NCBI GenBank assembly: GCA_964036665.1
Contig: OZ038526.1
Coordinates: 5,084,001-5,148,000 of the forward strand
Length of the DNA: 64,000 nucleotides
Direction of reading: 5' to 3'
Origin: Gordius sp. MW1
Taxonomy: Eukaryota; Nematomorpha; Gordioida; Gordea; Gordiidae
The notes beneath the pieces were generated by a model. It was given only the letters and a program-made list of their open reading frames with translations. It did no database searches and was not told the DNA's origin. Of this stretch, positions 50,084-63,584 are shown in pieces; position 1 is the first letter of the stretch; every line of letters starts with the position of its first letter. Both the position numbers and the translations under genes were made by a program.

Positions 50084-51206
50084 CCTTGCGTCTAAATAGA
50101 ATTTTTCCCTTTTAAAACAACTATATAAACATACAACGTTTAATGGTTATCATTATTTGTATCGTTAGCGCGATTGTTTTATGCATTACTACCCCCTTAC
50201 CAATTTGTACATACGCTTATATTATGGCACTTACTTGTGTAATGTGTATTATTTGTTTTGTGCGGGATACATTTAATAGACTGTATAATTATTTTTTAAA
50301 CACAATGTTTTAAGCGGACACTATTATTATTCTGCGGATATCTCTTCCGAAAGAAGTTTAGTTGGTAGCCTTTCGCTATAAAAATACAACTGGGAAAGAA
50401 GATTTGTATGTAAAGAATATTTGTTTACATCGAATATGTTATACGTTATTATAAATAATTACTGTTGCGGTTGTAAAAATGTAAAAATATGCCTATTTTA
50501 ATATAGTTAGAGATGATTTGTGTTTTTTTAAATTGATCCTACACACTTAAGGGCTTGTCTTAATTTCGGATTTTGCTGCGCAGCTAAAATCGTCGTACTC
50601 GTTATAACATAACCGTGTTTTAACTTTGAATTCACGGCAGATTTACATATCAGACGCATAACATAACAGCAATTTTGTAAGATGCAAATTTTTTCGTAAG
50701 ATTTAAATGTTATACTATTTTCATGTTTTTAGGTATCAGCAAACTTTGGATTTAAACAAGTGTTGAAATAAACTTTTTAACTTTAAAAAAAGTAATAATA
50801 ACCATCGAGTTTGACCCATGAAATTGAATCTGATATTAAGAAAAAGAAAACTCCCGCGATTTACATCTGAATCGGATAATAAGACAGGCCGCCCTTCATA
50901 GGGGTAACAAATAATTTATTTGTTTTGTTAAAATTAAATAGGACTTTTAAAATGTTAGTTGCTCTATATATGAAAAGTCAATCACTGGTCAGAAAATATG
51001 TGTTTTTCTATTTCGACGAAATTATAGATTTGCTTTGTTTTTTTTAATGAATATATAAACCTCCAACGGGCAGTTCCTAGAAGTCCCATTATAAATTAAG
51101 CATCTTGAGCCTGTCAATATTTTATTATGCACTAGATGCCCCTTCCCTACAAGAGCTTTTTGCCCACCCTTTTAAAATATCTATAGCCATTAATAGATTA
51201 TGACAT
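50084..51206 (+). other. 3' flank of the ZC3H14 gene
   Basis: No further exon was seen. AATAAA-type signals occur, for example gttgaaataaactt near 50762, so the 3' UTR may extend about 700 bp beyond the stop. The rest is AT-rich without recognisable features. Confidence 0.35.
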
Positions 51207-51284
51207 AAGCCTAGCCATGGGGAAGCAGGGAGGGGCGGCTGGCCCCCTCTAAATGCAAAAATTCCTTTAAATTTATAAATACTT
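51207..51284. repeat. Fragment with G/C-rich MITE-like sequence
   Basis: The text agcctagccatggggaagca ... ggctggccccctctaaatgc resembles a partial or rearranged end of the CATGGGCGTAGCCAGG family. It directly precedes the RTE fragment. Only one end is recognisable. Confidence 0.4.
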
Positions 51285-51860
51285 TTCTTCCATGGTGTTT
51301 AATGCCCATGTTTCACTTCCATAAAGTTACACCGGTCTTACGATGGATTTGTAAGCTTTGCTCTTCAACCATATGGCATCTTATCGCACATAATGTGACA
51401 TTACACCGGATAAACTTCGCCATTTAAGCTTCCTATTGGATACGGGCATTGCCCTCTGCGCAACCTCTCTCTTATGTAGCATCAAGCCGAGGTACATAAA
51501 CATGTCTACTTTTGGGTTTACTTTAGATGGTCGTCTAGCGACGGGGTTCTTGTAACGTTCATCTCCATGTCTACGTTTTTCCATCATTCCCTTAGCGCTT
51601 TGACCACTCTTCGGGTTCGGCTACTTCAAATATTTTTGCCTTTGTGTCTTCGCATTAATACTCTATCAATGACATATAGCATACAGGATGAATGGCTTTT
51701 GAATGTCTCGTTATCGTGCCCTTTATGTAATCCAATTTCAACCCGAAAAGATGTAAAGTCTCCAATTGTCGTCCTAACGCACGAATTTGAGGCTCCACAA
51801 ATATTTTTCATTAGCAGTACATATGAGCCAGGGGCCGGGTCGGGCATTCTGATCTCTGCT
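51285..51860 (-). mobile_element. RTE-clade LINE remnant (reverse-transcriptase C-terminal half)
   Basis: On the minus strand the order is typical of RTE elements: VRTTIGDFTSFRVEIGLHKG, then after deletions KVDMFMYLGLMLHKREVAQR, NRKLKWRSLSGVM and KAYKSIVRPV with LYGSETWALNTME. The YADD catalytic centre has been lost through deletion. Stops and frame changes show the copy is inactive. It is parallel to, and better kept than, the fragment at 14520-14995. Confidence 0.85.
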
Positions 51861-54800
51861 TCATAGCCCGCTTGGAGCATTATGAAGCCTGAAATTTTAT
51901 AAAGGCCAAACAATTAGATAAGTTCTTTATATTTTCAATACAAACATTCTAAATCATAACCTTAATGGCTTAAGAGAATCTGAGGCTAAATTAGAAAATG
52001 GTTCTGTCCTAAACAGCAGAAGTTAAAATATTAAATTATGTTTGAATCAATTCGAATTGAATTTATATTTTTCCAACAAAGTCGTGAAATTTGACTGTTC
52101 TTGCCGGTCTCCAAAACATCAATGTCGGTAATAAATTTCTCATTATAATGACATCAACAATACAATTAGTGGCTGAAAAGTCATAGAATATAATATGATG
52201 GTTAATGAAAAAATGCAAATATGTGCTCACCCACCCTAGACATATGCCCACCCTCATCCGCCCGAATTATTTTTTCATTAGGCATGCGGGCCGGACACGG
52301 GCCTGGTTAAGCTTGCAGACCTCTGATTGATATATCTGATAATATATTTAGGGATGTCCATTTGCAGTAAACAAGACATATTTTAAAGCAAAATGCGACA
52401 CGTCACCTCCGTGGCAACTAACTTACATTAGTGAATGGCTTATGGCTAGATTGCACCAAATTCGATCTGGTCACTAGATGTCTGTAGAGCATTAACAAAA
52501 TAACATATTTATTTGTGAATAAGTGCAGTCGCCTATATGCACTCAATTTGCAAAAAATTATTATTTAATTAACATTTTTATCCAGCAATTTTTTACCAAT
52601 TTTTCTCGTAACAAGTGATTTGCAATATAAACGCTATTGAATTTTATTACCAATTTTATTTAGGCCAATTTTTTATTAAATCCTTAATTGCATTCATTTA
52701 TAAGATTTGCTAGGACTCAAGTAGGGGCTCGAGTAATTTATCTGAGTCAGATTTAAGAATTTTTCAATAACGTTTTAATATAAGACTGCACATTAAAAAA
52801 GTTTAAAGCTATTAACTTGAAAAATTTGAAATATAAGATAACGATTTATTGCAGACATCTTCCTCTCAAAACTAACGCTACATTTTGGCAGGAAATTTAT
52901 TACTAGACTACAAAAACTTTCTTTGCTCCTCCGGTACCTCGATTTAAGTGTTATTCAATATCATAAAACACTTCCAATTACCCGCCAACCCTCTTCACAA
53001 AAATTTCAATGAGCAGAAAATTCCAACCCTGTCCAAATGTTTTAAGCAAAACTCTGTTTTTTTATATATGTGCATCTCCCGACTTTAGTTAAGTATGATG
53101 ATGATGCCATCTCACGGTAATAGTATCATCATGAAACCAGCTTGCTTTGGGGGTTTGGTTAAAGTTAGACACTCACTTACGCTCTTCTTCTTCCTACCAT
53201 ATCATTATCATCATTCATAATATGAGTTGTATGATTTACAGCTAGCGCTCAACAGTTTCTAAGCTTCCGAAGTTCTAAGGATATGATTTGGGGGCCAAGG
53301 CTAGTGCAGTGCAAAAAAGCAAAGCGTCTTAGAAACGCGCGTTGTTTGAATTAACTTAACTAAATTGCTTAATTCTCAAAACTTATTTGATAGACGAATA
53401 TTAAGGATTAAATAAAAACTCTAATCGTCCAATCGAATGATGACCACTTAACTTTCTAATTAGGAGCCAATATGCCGAGGGTGGTCATTTTCGAAATTGT
53501 AAAGCCAAAGCAAACCATAACGTTTAAAATATCAAATTTCTTTAAAAATTAATTTTAAAATTTTCCTGCCAGTTTAAATGTGCGGGAGAAGACTTTACAA
53601 AATCGTAGAGTTCGAGGGGAACTATCAGTCCTGCTGCCCCTCTCCTTTCTCCTAAAAGAAATTCTGATTTAATTTGCTATTCGGTTAGTTTTACCTCAAT
53701 TACGAATGGATGAGCGTATCCCTGCCATTAAATATTTATAAATATTATTGGGGCAAAATCGTGTGATGTAAATCATTAATCAGATCGAACATGCTAAGTA
53801 CCGACCGATTTACTAGATGGAGTTATAAATTGCGTGGGCGCCCTTGCGCAAGATTTATTCATAGAGGGGAGGGAGCCTTAGTATAGGCGATACTTACTAA
53901 TACACTTAAATCCTAATCAATACATCATTTAACTTCGTGCATTGAGGAGCTAGATAGTATTGTCATTTGGTATCGAAGAATCATACACGTATCTTGAGAA
54001 ATGGCGGGGAAGATACTTACTTTATATTGCTGCTGGTGCTACTCTTTGAAGAATTTTTTTTAATCAACTACCCAAAATGTGATCATGCTTGATTGTGATG
54101 ACCGAGAATGATTTTGTTTGTTTAAAAAACGTAGGACATCTAAATATTCCTAGAGGTACCCAAAAGTAGAACTACCTATAATTTAAACTAAGAAAGCACT
54201 TTTTTTTGAATTTTTTCCAATTTTTTTATTAATAAATTTTGATTAACTAAGGTTTTTTACATCAATTGATGGTATCGGAGGGTATAAATAGTCGATGAGA
54301 GAGACAAACATCGGGAGGGTTTAAGGCAAATTCTACCAATTTGTACAACGTACATCAACGGATTTGGATTCAAGTAGAATTTATTAATTAATCCACCACA
54401 ACATTAGAATACTTATAATATATTAATTATCTAAAGGCAGCTTAATCTTTTTTCAAGATCAAAATGTGTGATTAACTTAATTAAAATCACCTGTAACTTA
54501 TAGGCCCATTAATATAATATAAATCAATCAATAACCCCCCCCACCCTGACCTTGCTAATACAATGATGATCTCTAATCAAGTTTAATCTAATTTAGGAAA
54601 TTAATTTTATTAAATTACGCTAGCAAATTTCAATATAAAACGGTTAAACGGTATGCAAAGTGGTATGCTATAATATTAAGTATTATTCAAACTAGATAAA
54701 TAATAACATCGTTTGAGTGCTCCGTATAACAGTTTCAATTTATATTAACATTAATTAGCAGGAAAGTAATTTAGATTATTATATTTATCAATGTTTTCTC

Positions 54801-57800
54801 TAAATTATTTTTAGCCTTTTTAATTTGTATAATATAAAAATAAAATATATTGAGTGGCTCGACCCTTGCTACAAATGTGTGGGCGTTATTTGCTAAACCG
54901 ACATGGTTATGCAAGTCAACTTCATGTTGAAATAATATACATATGTAAAAACGCGTTTGTAAAAAGTTAAATTATCTTATAAAAATTAAAAATCACATAA
55001 ATATCTTAATAACGGTCACCATAGATCATGACTTTAAACACCCATATGCCCATCAGGTACATAAGACTCAATAAAAAATAAGTTTAAAAAAATTGATATT
55101 TTTGAAAAGTATTTAAGTCGCGTATATGGCGTAAAAAAAAAGCATTCGTGTTTAACCATATAAAAATCAATATTAACTTAATCAGCAGGCATCATTTAGT
55201 TCACACCACACCTAGCACTCCATATATATATATAGATAAAGTCTAACATCGTTAACGTTATATCATCTATCTGTAAAGCGGAACCTATTTTGGCGGTAAT
55301 GTCCTAAGGACCACTCGCCTAGGGCAGGTTGGACTTTAACCCGTAGTAGTAAAATAAACTGAGTCCGGTCTTCAATTTGCAACGAGGAAGGGTGTGTAAT
55401 TATAGCGTCTCCGATAACTGTTAAAACTCCGTGAGTCCTCACCAACATACGACGACAACTGAAATTGGCTATCAGTAATTATCAGGATTAAATTTCGCAA
55501 AACACATCCCGCGTCCAACGCTAAACTACTAACACACAACAATTATCAAACAAAGCGCAATTAATATTTTTTTTTATATTACTCTTTATTAGTGATTATT
55601 GGTGGTAAGTAATTGTATATTGGCCTTTAACTTTCCTACCCTCCGCTCCCTTGATCGTATCATCATCCACACGCTCTTGCTCCCAGAAACAATGCCAAAA
55701 TTTTTGAAATCACTTTTCGTGAGCAACTTAACTTCGCATAAATTTTTGCATACTTCACCCAATTCAAGTGTCGCCTTTGAGGTAAACTTTTATTTTTTAC
55801 ACATTTATAACTAAAATATGTTTATTTGAACAATTTAAGTTTTTTTATATTATATATCGATGATTATCGAATATAACGTGATTTTTCCATTATCTTGTTA
55901 TTAAAATAAAATTTGCTGGAACTTTTGCCATTCCTTTAAATTCAGATTAAATTTAATGTATCCCAGTTACATTTAAAACATTCGGGTCAATTAATTCATA
56001 TTATTTATAAAACTACTTATCTGTGTTGTGTAGTATAATTTTTATTCTGAATTTATTTATGTTTATATTGAATAATTTAAAGCTACTTTAAAACGAAAAA
56101 AAAACACATTATTATTATACCTGGATTTAATTGTAAATTCTCAAAAATTTATTAAGTAGCTCTACCTACACCTTTAACTTTTAAAATTTAAACAATCATT
56201 AATGACTCTCTTCTATATAAATTGAGCAAATTCTGGTTAATGTCAAAAAATAAATTAAAAGCCTATGGAAACTGAACATATTCGGAACTTCATCTAATTT
56301 AATAACAACTACAACTCAAAAATTAATGGGATTTTAAATAACCGAAAATTCAATTTTTAATAATTCGGTCGTGAAGCGTCATACATATAAAATCCAGATA
56401 TCTAAAATTATTGAGTTTGCTTATAAAAAAATTTATAATAGAAATTCAAAATTAAGACACGCTATCCTACAAGGCAGGGTGTTTAAATGATTTTTTAATA
56501 AAAAAAGAAGATATATCTGAAAATGAAATTAGAAAGAATTCGTGACTAATGGTCTGTGTCGTTAATACAATTTAAATTGATAGGTAGCCTCTGCTAGGTC
56601 CAATTTGGGCAATTCGATGATTGATAATTTTGGACTTTTTGAACTTTAAATAAACTTATGATTTAATTTAATTTTTTGGTTAAAGGCCAATAATTATTGA
56701 AATAATTGATTGACATAAATTTCTAAGTGATAAACTATAATAAACTTAGTCTTTCTGTTGTCATAATCAGGTTAATATACTCTTAACTTTTTTGTTAACT
56801 TTAATGTTTATTAAGCTTTTGATATCTTTTCTAAAATAAATTTAAAATTTATTATTCAATGTTCAATTTGAACTTATGTAAAGTCAGATAAGTGGGTGCC
56901 TTAGTCACTACAAAAATCACCGCTGGCACTTTCTAGAAGATTATCCACCTTAAATACGCGAATCTTCAATTTTAAGCTCTCAATTATTTTGATATTGATA
57001 AGTTATACTTTTTGGGGCTATAAAAACTTATTTTCCAACGAGAACTTTTCAGAAAGGGATAGTTTTTGCCAAATTTGATCAATATTTTAAAGGTTGTTAC
57101 CCTATTAGGAGGAAGGACAACCTTTATAACACGACAAAATTGGTTTTAAATTGAATTTTTTTGAAGGAAAGAGTAAGCTAACTTAATAATCATCAATCAT
57201 ACATAGGCCAGACTAGTTAGGTAGGGCGAAGTTGGGACAAAAATGTTACTGAGCGCCTTCTCGATAGGTATTTTAATAAAAGATAATTAATAATATTATT
57301 TTTTTCATTTTCCAATAAATTTCACCGCTGATTAAACATAAGTTAGTACCCTTTTAGTTCACTAACAATATGCACTGAAAGCAATAGTGCGATCAGCATA
57401 TTTTATTGGTGGAAATTAATTGTCCTCGATGAAGATTTTGAATATTTTGGAATATAAAATTCGATGGTATATTTAATTGTAATCTTTTCTTGTTTTTATA
57501 GAATTCCCTAATAACATAATTTTTGGTCACAACATACAATATCCAGGAAAGGGAAATATATGTTTATTTTCAAGAGATGGGGACTAATCACCCTCGAGGT
57601 GATCGAAATTAATATCAAAAACTTGCCTCTAGTAACTTTTATTTTCAATGTCAAAGGTTAACCATCCTTTTTTTTAACTTTCAGAAAATTTTATTCAAAG
57701 TTTAAAAAGAGGGGGGGGGGGTGTTTAAAAAATGTCAGAGAGCAAAATTCTCTTTATTTATCCTCATTTTTTTAATCATGGGTAAGGTCACCCTCCGACC

Positions 57801-59312
57801 TTGACAAACAGTTTCTAAGGCATTTCTCGCACTTCACTTCCCCCCAAATTGTACCTAAGTTTCAAGCTTATTAGCGCTGCATCAAAATTTCGAATTTTAC
57901 AATTATTTCCCCGTTAAGAAGTTTAATGTACACATTTTAAGACTGAGCGAGCAGAGGGCGCTAGTAATGGAACGAGTTAATTTAAACGATCCCCAATAGC
58001 GCTAACAACACCTAACCCCTTGCCATTGAGCCGCCAATACTTCAGTAAATGAACCGTGTTCAAATTAGGTTATGTCAATACCGTATGCAGCAATGCAATG
58101 CGAGACATAACGCTACTCTAGCCCTCACTTGCGGCGCGTTAAGAGGGTTGAAGCGGAGGAGGGGTGGGGCCTAAACACTTAACCGATCACCGAACCAGTA
58201 ACGAACGGTCCGACACTTCCCTTTATATCTCGTCATCATAAATTGATTATATTTCTTATGTTTAATTATGTCAATTAGCTCTCAAGGGTTAGCGAGTGAG
58301 TGCTATATTTACTTTGTCGTCGCAGGAGAGTGCGTCTTTAAATCATTATCCATTGATACCGGTGTAGCCGCCTGAACTTTGGTTTATGAAAGAAGCAGGG
58401 GGGGGGGGGAATGGTTCGATGGGCTGGGGTAGAATGATACACCGAGCTAAAGCATCATCACCCACCGCATTATGGATCCACGAGACTCTTTACTTTTTCA
58501 CTAATGAGATTAACAATGCTCCATAACGCACAAATATTTTTAAGTGCGCCATTCGTGATTAGATATAATAGAGAAAAATATGTGTTTAACATATTTTTAT
58601 AAAAATACACCCCACACACAATAATTTTTATCAAATATATTGAAGCGCAATATGCTTAAAGCAGGGAGGCGAGGGTAGACCGAGCTCGTTTGTATTGAAT
58701 TTTTTTGCACTCCGGATATGCAGGTACAAATTTTTTGATCTTAAAAGGGAGGCATATTGTACCATACCAGAACCATATTGCTATAAAAGGGGATATTGGT
58801 TAAGTCATAACTCATAAGCTTGTTTTGCATCTGGTGAAGTCATTTAAACTTTGGTGATATAATAACCATCACAACAATTCGCTCAAGGCATTTATTTGCA
58901 TATACAATCATTTAACCGTCCGTGTCTATTGACTAATATAAAGTTAAGGGGAGGATTAGGCATACTGTCAAATTTGTCACCCTTAACCCTTTTTTGACAT
59001 ATTAGGCTATTATTACTACCTCATTCGTCATAAATCTTTTTCGCTCCGATGACGTCCGAATGTTTCAAACTTCTTCCCCACCGATACTTCCGCCGATCAA
59101 AACGCATTGGGCCATCCCAATGGAACGCGGGTTCTTCAGCCCCTTAATGACTCCAATAGACTAAACATCCTTAAATAAATGACGATGAAAAAGCCCCAAA
59201 TTATTCGTGCTATAGGAAGGGGACAAAATTCCGAGTGTGATTACGAATCATTCTTTGCCTGTTATTACGACCCATATTAAAGTCAAGGTCACCCCAGCGT
59301 AGGGGACCACTC
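51861..59312. other. Gene-poor region upstream of the acetylcholinesterase gene
   Basis: I can support no complete gene in these 7.4 kb. A GC-rich patch at 52258-52330 (gggccggacacgggcctgg) belongs to the GC-array repeats. Poly-G tracts occur at about 57709-57720 and 58398-58409. Just before the acetylcholinesterase start, 59283-59291 reads TCAAGGTCA, an extended nuclear-receptor half-site of the FTZ-F1/ERR type; a single site in 7 kb may be chance. Confidence 0.45.
55692..55781 (+). CDS. Possible first coding exon of an unknown gene
   Basis: Thirty codons from ATG at 55692 end in phase 0 at GAG|GTAAAC. The predicted peptide begins MPKFLKSLFVSNLTSHKFL, basic and Ser/Thr-rich without acidic residues until the end, which would suit a mitochondrial presequence. 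No second exon was recognised downstream before the acetylcholinesterase gene, so this is weak. Confidence 0.2.
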
Positions 59313-62300
59313 ATGATCCTTTTCACCGTGCCATTTGGTCAATGTCATAAATTCCAAACTTCCACCACATTCTTTCTAGTGATTTTGGTTGTCGCTTTGG
59401 CGTGGGATAAAAACACGGCAAAGTCGGAACTCCTCAACAATACCACATTCGATAACGCGGCCCCCCAATTTGATGAAAACAACCTGTCGTTAAATCAATT
59501 TGAGGATGGTAAGGAATATGTCATAGTGTCTACTCATTCAGGCAAAGTGAGAGGTTTCCGATCGCCCCCTTCATCCTTCTCAATTTATTTCAACGACCCC
59601 ACGTCACGCACTATAGCTCTAGCGGTGGATAACTTTCTAGGCATTCCCTATGCCAAACCGCCTGTTGGAGTCCTACGCTTTCGGAGTCCCCTACCATCAG
59701 AGCCATGGTCCATATTTGATGCTACTAAGCCGCCGAATGCCTGCCCCCAGTTAAAAGATACAACTTTTGGACGAGATTTTAAAGGAACCGATCAATGGAA
59801 CGCAAAAACTGTTATAAGTGAAGATTGCCTGACTCTTAATATTTGGGTTCCTTATCCAAGGACTGGTGTTGAAGGCCAAGGTTCAAAGCCCCTAGCTGTC
59901 CTTGTATGGATTTATGGAGGTTCCTATGCCAATGGAGCCACAAGTCTACTGCTGTACGATGGCCGCGTCCTTGCGTCACGCTATGGGGTCATTGTAGCAT
60001 CCATAAATTATAGAATGGGTTCGATGGGCTTTCTTTATCTGGGGCCGGGGAGTGAAGTGACGGGGAACGCTGGGCTGTTTGATCAGCTTCTAGCCATGAA
60101 ATGGATCAAACGCAACATTGGTCGTTTTGGAGGCGATCCTGAGCGGATCACTCTGGTGGGAGAAAGTGCTGGAGCCGCCAGTATTTCTTATCATCTTTTG
60201 TCTCCAATAAGTGCGCCCTATTTCAAAAATGTAATTTTGCAAAGCAGCGCCGCCACCAACCCTTGGGGCCTGGTAAAGCGTGGCGAGGCTCTCCGGCGTG
60301 CCAAACACTTAGCCAGAGCAATGCAGTGCGAAATTATTGACGGGCAAGTATATAACAAGTCCAGGTCACGCGCCACGACACCACCCCCATTTTACTACAG
60401 GTACCACGATTACAGCGTGCGCCAGGAATCGGACGACCTTACGCATTTACCCAAACATCAAATAAAGCAAATCCTCGCCTGTCTTAGGTCGCAGAGTATA
60501 TGGAACATCTTAAGGGAAGAAGCCACTACCGTCTCCAAAGCCATGGATTTTCCCTTCGCTCCTGTCGTGGACGGGGAATTATTAAGGGCTCACCCCAAAC
60601 ACCTCCTTGACATGGGACTCTTCAAGCGGGCCGACGTACTCTTAGGAACAAACGCAAACGAAGGTCCCGCCTTCCTCGTCTACTATCTCGATAAGGTGTT
60701 TCACCCTTTACGAGAGAACGTTTCCATGAGCCGAGAGCAGGTGATGTGGTCGGTAGACCGTCTTTTCCACGCTTTTAACAAGATATCTCGCAAAGCCGTC
60801 CTCTTTCGTTACACCGGTTGGGTATCGGCCACCACAGGTCCTACTTTTACCGGCTCGAATCCCGACGACGATAACGGTAAAAATTTAAGGGCCGTTGACC
60901 GCATGTCCAGCGACTATTGGTTCACATGCAGTGTCACGGAATTGGCTGACTACTACGCTCATATCGGAGAACGGGTTTACATGTACCAACTGAGTCACCG
61001 GTCGTCGCAACACGCTTGGCCCCGGTGGATGGGCGTGATGCACGGCGATGAAATCGCTTTCGAATTCGGAGACCCTCTGAGGCTCGGTTCAAATTACACG
61101 TATGCCGAAAAAATTCTTAGCACCACAATGATGCGGTTTTGGACCAACTTCGTCAAGCATTCGTGAGTAACCAAACAAATTCCTTCACGCCGTTTATATT
61201 AAGCTATTAATAAACCAATATAGTAGAGTAGGACTGAAGAATTTTTAAAAAGCTAGTAACAAAAAAATTAAAATTAAAGGTGTGTCTGCCAATTGGTATA
61301 TGCATAACACATTGCTTAAAAAAAAAGAACTCTCTAGTGCGAAATTATTTTGCTGATAGTAGTAGCCTAAATTTTTTTGATTTGTCAACATTTTTGGTTA
61401 TATATTTTCAGCTAATTTAAAATTTATATTATAAAGAGATTATGAATGACTACTTTGCATTTAAAATGTTTTGATAGAATAGGTTATTATGATGTCATCA
61501 AATTCTATATTTATTTTATTTATTTTTCATAAAAAATTACTTTTACAATGAATTTAATAAAAAATTATGTAACAAGAAAATGAAAACATAAAAGGTTATT
61601 CTTTGGGCACTTCTATTTAGGAATTTAATTATTCCGAACTAAATACCAAAGCTTTCAATTATTTCTTCCATCATCGAAATTGACCATGAGCCTATAATTC
61701 AATAAGTTTTTTGATAGATTTTGCTGGAGCACCTTTTAATTTTTAAAACTACTTATGCCCCCATCTCCCCTATAATTATTTCAATTAAAATACTAGCTAA
61801 GCCTTGAGTGGGTTTGGTTAGCCACGCTCCAAGCGATGTTTTAAGCCGTGATTAGATTGGCGAAATTGAAGCCTAGAGATAATAAGTTATTTTTTCGCTT
61901 TTTATAATGAAAATTCTTTGACCCTCATTGCTTTTCTATATTGTATAAACGAGAGGGAGCACTTAAAAATTAGATACTTTAAAAATATTGAACATAAATA
62001 AATTCACAAAGAATTTTTGTTATAATTAAAGATTTCTATAAAATAACAAATCATCAATGTATTTACGTTTTTTTGCTGTTATATAAGGTAGGAAAGAAAG
62101 GTAATTTAATGATTGATATATTATATGCCATGGGCGTACCCTCCCCCCCCCCCCCCCCCTAATCTTGAGGGGAAAAAATTTTCAATGCAAAAACTTTGAA
62201 AAATTAAAAAATTTATGTTTTGCCCCCCTCTAATTGAACTTAACGTTTTGCCCCCCCCCCTAATCCAAAACCTGGCTACGCCCATGTTATAGGCAATACG

Positions 62301-63584
62301 AACTTCCTGGCGTCAAACTAATTAGGATGATCAATTGGCCGGCTTTTAGGATAAGTGTTTTGTATACGTTTTACATCTGTTTTAAAGTATTACTTTGCCA
62401 AAGTGTATAGATCAAAAACATTACAAACATTACCCTCATTCCCAAAAAATGCTATTATTTATTGCGGAGCAAAATATTTTTCATGGGGCAAACCCACTTA
62501 TAATACATCCTATAAAAAAAAGCTAGCTTTACATTCAAAAAAGAGAGAGAAAAATAAACGACAAAAAGTCCAAGTTTATTGAAATTTCTTTTTTAAATTG
62601 AACATATGTTTAAGAAATCCCAACATAAACGCTGAATACGAATGGACCCCGATCCATTGGCCCATATATACGCATTACGGGAAGGAGTGCCTTGAATTAA
62701 ACGCCAACATGACAAAATACAATTACAATGTCACTAGGGGACCAAGGAACAACGAGTGTGCCTTCCAAAAAATCTACTTACCTCAATTACAAAAAGAAAC
62801 GGGTACTGTCACATGGATAGGTTTTGTTTTTGTTGGAATATTTACTGAATAAAATTGTTATGCAAAACCCAACAAGATTTTAAATGGGAGGGGAATTTTA
62901 TACCAAAAAGGTGATAAATTTTTTTAAGTGAAAACAAAAAGGCATTTGAACCCTAACTGATTTTTTGTTTCATTCTTATCTTATCTATAATCTTATGTGA
63001 TATTTTAAGGTCGGACTTTCAAAAATTTACTAAAGACAAGTTTGGTAGGATATATAAAATTATTCTTATGTTAAACAAATTATGGGTCGCTGTTACTATA
63101 GCTTTATATATGCTTTGCAAAAATATTTAGAGGAATTTAATTAAACTGAGTTAAACTGCATTTATAAAATCATTGATAAAAGTTCCCACATTGGTTGGGA
63201 AGGACAACTTCCATTCGAACTATAAATAAATTGGGTGAACCATAAATAGTTAATATTCGAGCTCGGCTAACCAATTTAAATACTCCCCTAAAAATGGACG
63301 TGACTTTGAATTCATATATTCTAATAGATTAAATTACAATTTTACCTTTTAACAAATCAAAAATTGTAAAAACTCCTGCATTTTACAAATTTCATTACCG
63401 CAATATATATGATGGTTGAATGACACTTTTAAAAGAAATACTCCTGTCCGAATCCTCGTGCCAAGCTAATGAGCCAACTAGCGGCTCCAAAACATACTCA
63501 GAAAATGCATTGTGTGGAAGGCGGCATCTCATCGTCATAATGACTTTAACAGTGGGCAAATTATTAGTCAAATCGATTCTTTGA
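59313..63584 (+). CDS. AChE: Acetylcholinesterase, 3 exons (last exon inferred)
   Basis: The enzyme hydrolyses acetylcholine at synapses. Exon 1 is 59313-61162, exon 2 62615-62802, exon 3 probably 63466-63584; the phases agree (718 aa). A signal anchor or peptide covers about residues 15-32. The catalytic triad is Ser285 (GESAGAAS), Glu450 (TNANEGPAF) and His577 (GVMHGDEIAF). The choline-site Trp is Trp162 (GTDQWNAKTVISEDC), and disulfide cysteines pair as Cys144-Cys172, Cys339-Cys390 and Cys539 with the Cys in NNECAFQKIYLPQL of exon 2. NPNINAEYEW and WPIYTHYGKECLELN confirm the family end. Two oddities: the oxyanion segment is YGGSY instead of YGGGF, and Ala453 stands where Phe or Tyr 330 is usual. 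There are insertions at about 83-104 and 343-375, the second as in many protostome enzymes. Exon 3 would add a Cys and a hydrophobic tail (HLIVIMTLTVGKLL). The intron contains a MITE at 62129-62286. Exons 1 and 2 are firm; exon 3 is a guess. Confidence 0.93.
62129..62286. mobile_element. MITE of the CATGGGCGTAGCCAGG family in the acetylcholinesterase intron
   Basis: The left end CATGGGCGTACC and the right end CCTGGCTACGCCCATG are inverted copies around long C tracts and an AT-rich core that closely resembles 12995-13161. The flanks ttatatgc / ttataggc (62121-62128 and 62287-62294) agree at 7 of 8 positions, showing an 8-bp target duplication. Confidence 0.88.

Noticed and set aside
55263-55448. 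Minus-strand 61-aa frame beginning MLVRTHGVLTVIGDAI
   Set aside because: GC-richer than its surroundings, but no donor site, family motif or partner exon could be found; left unannotated.
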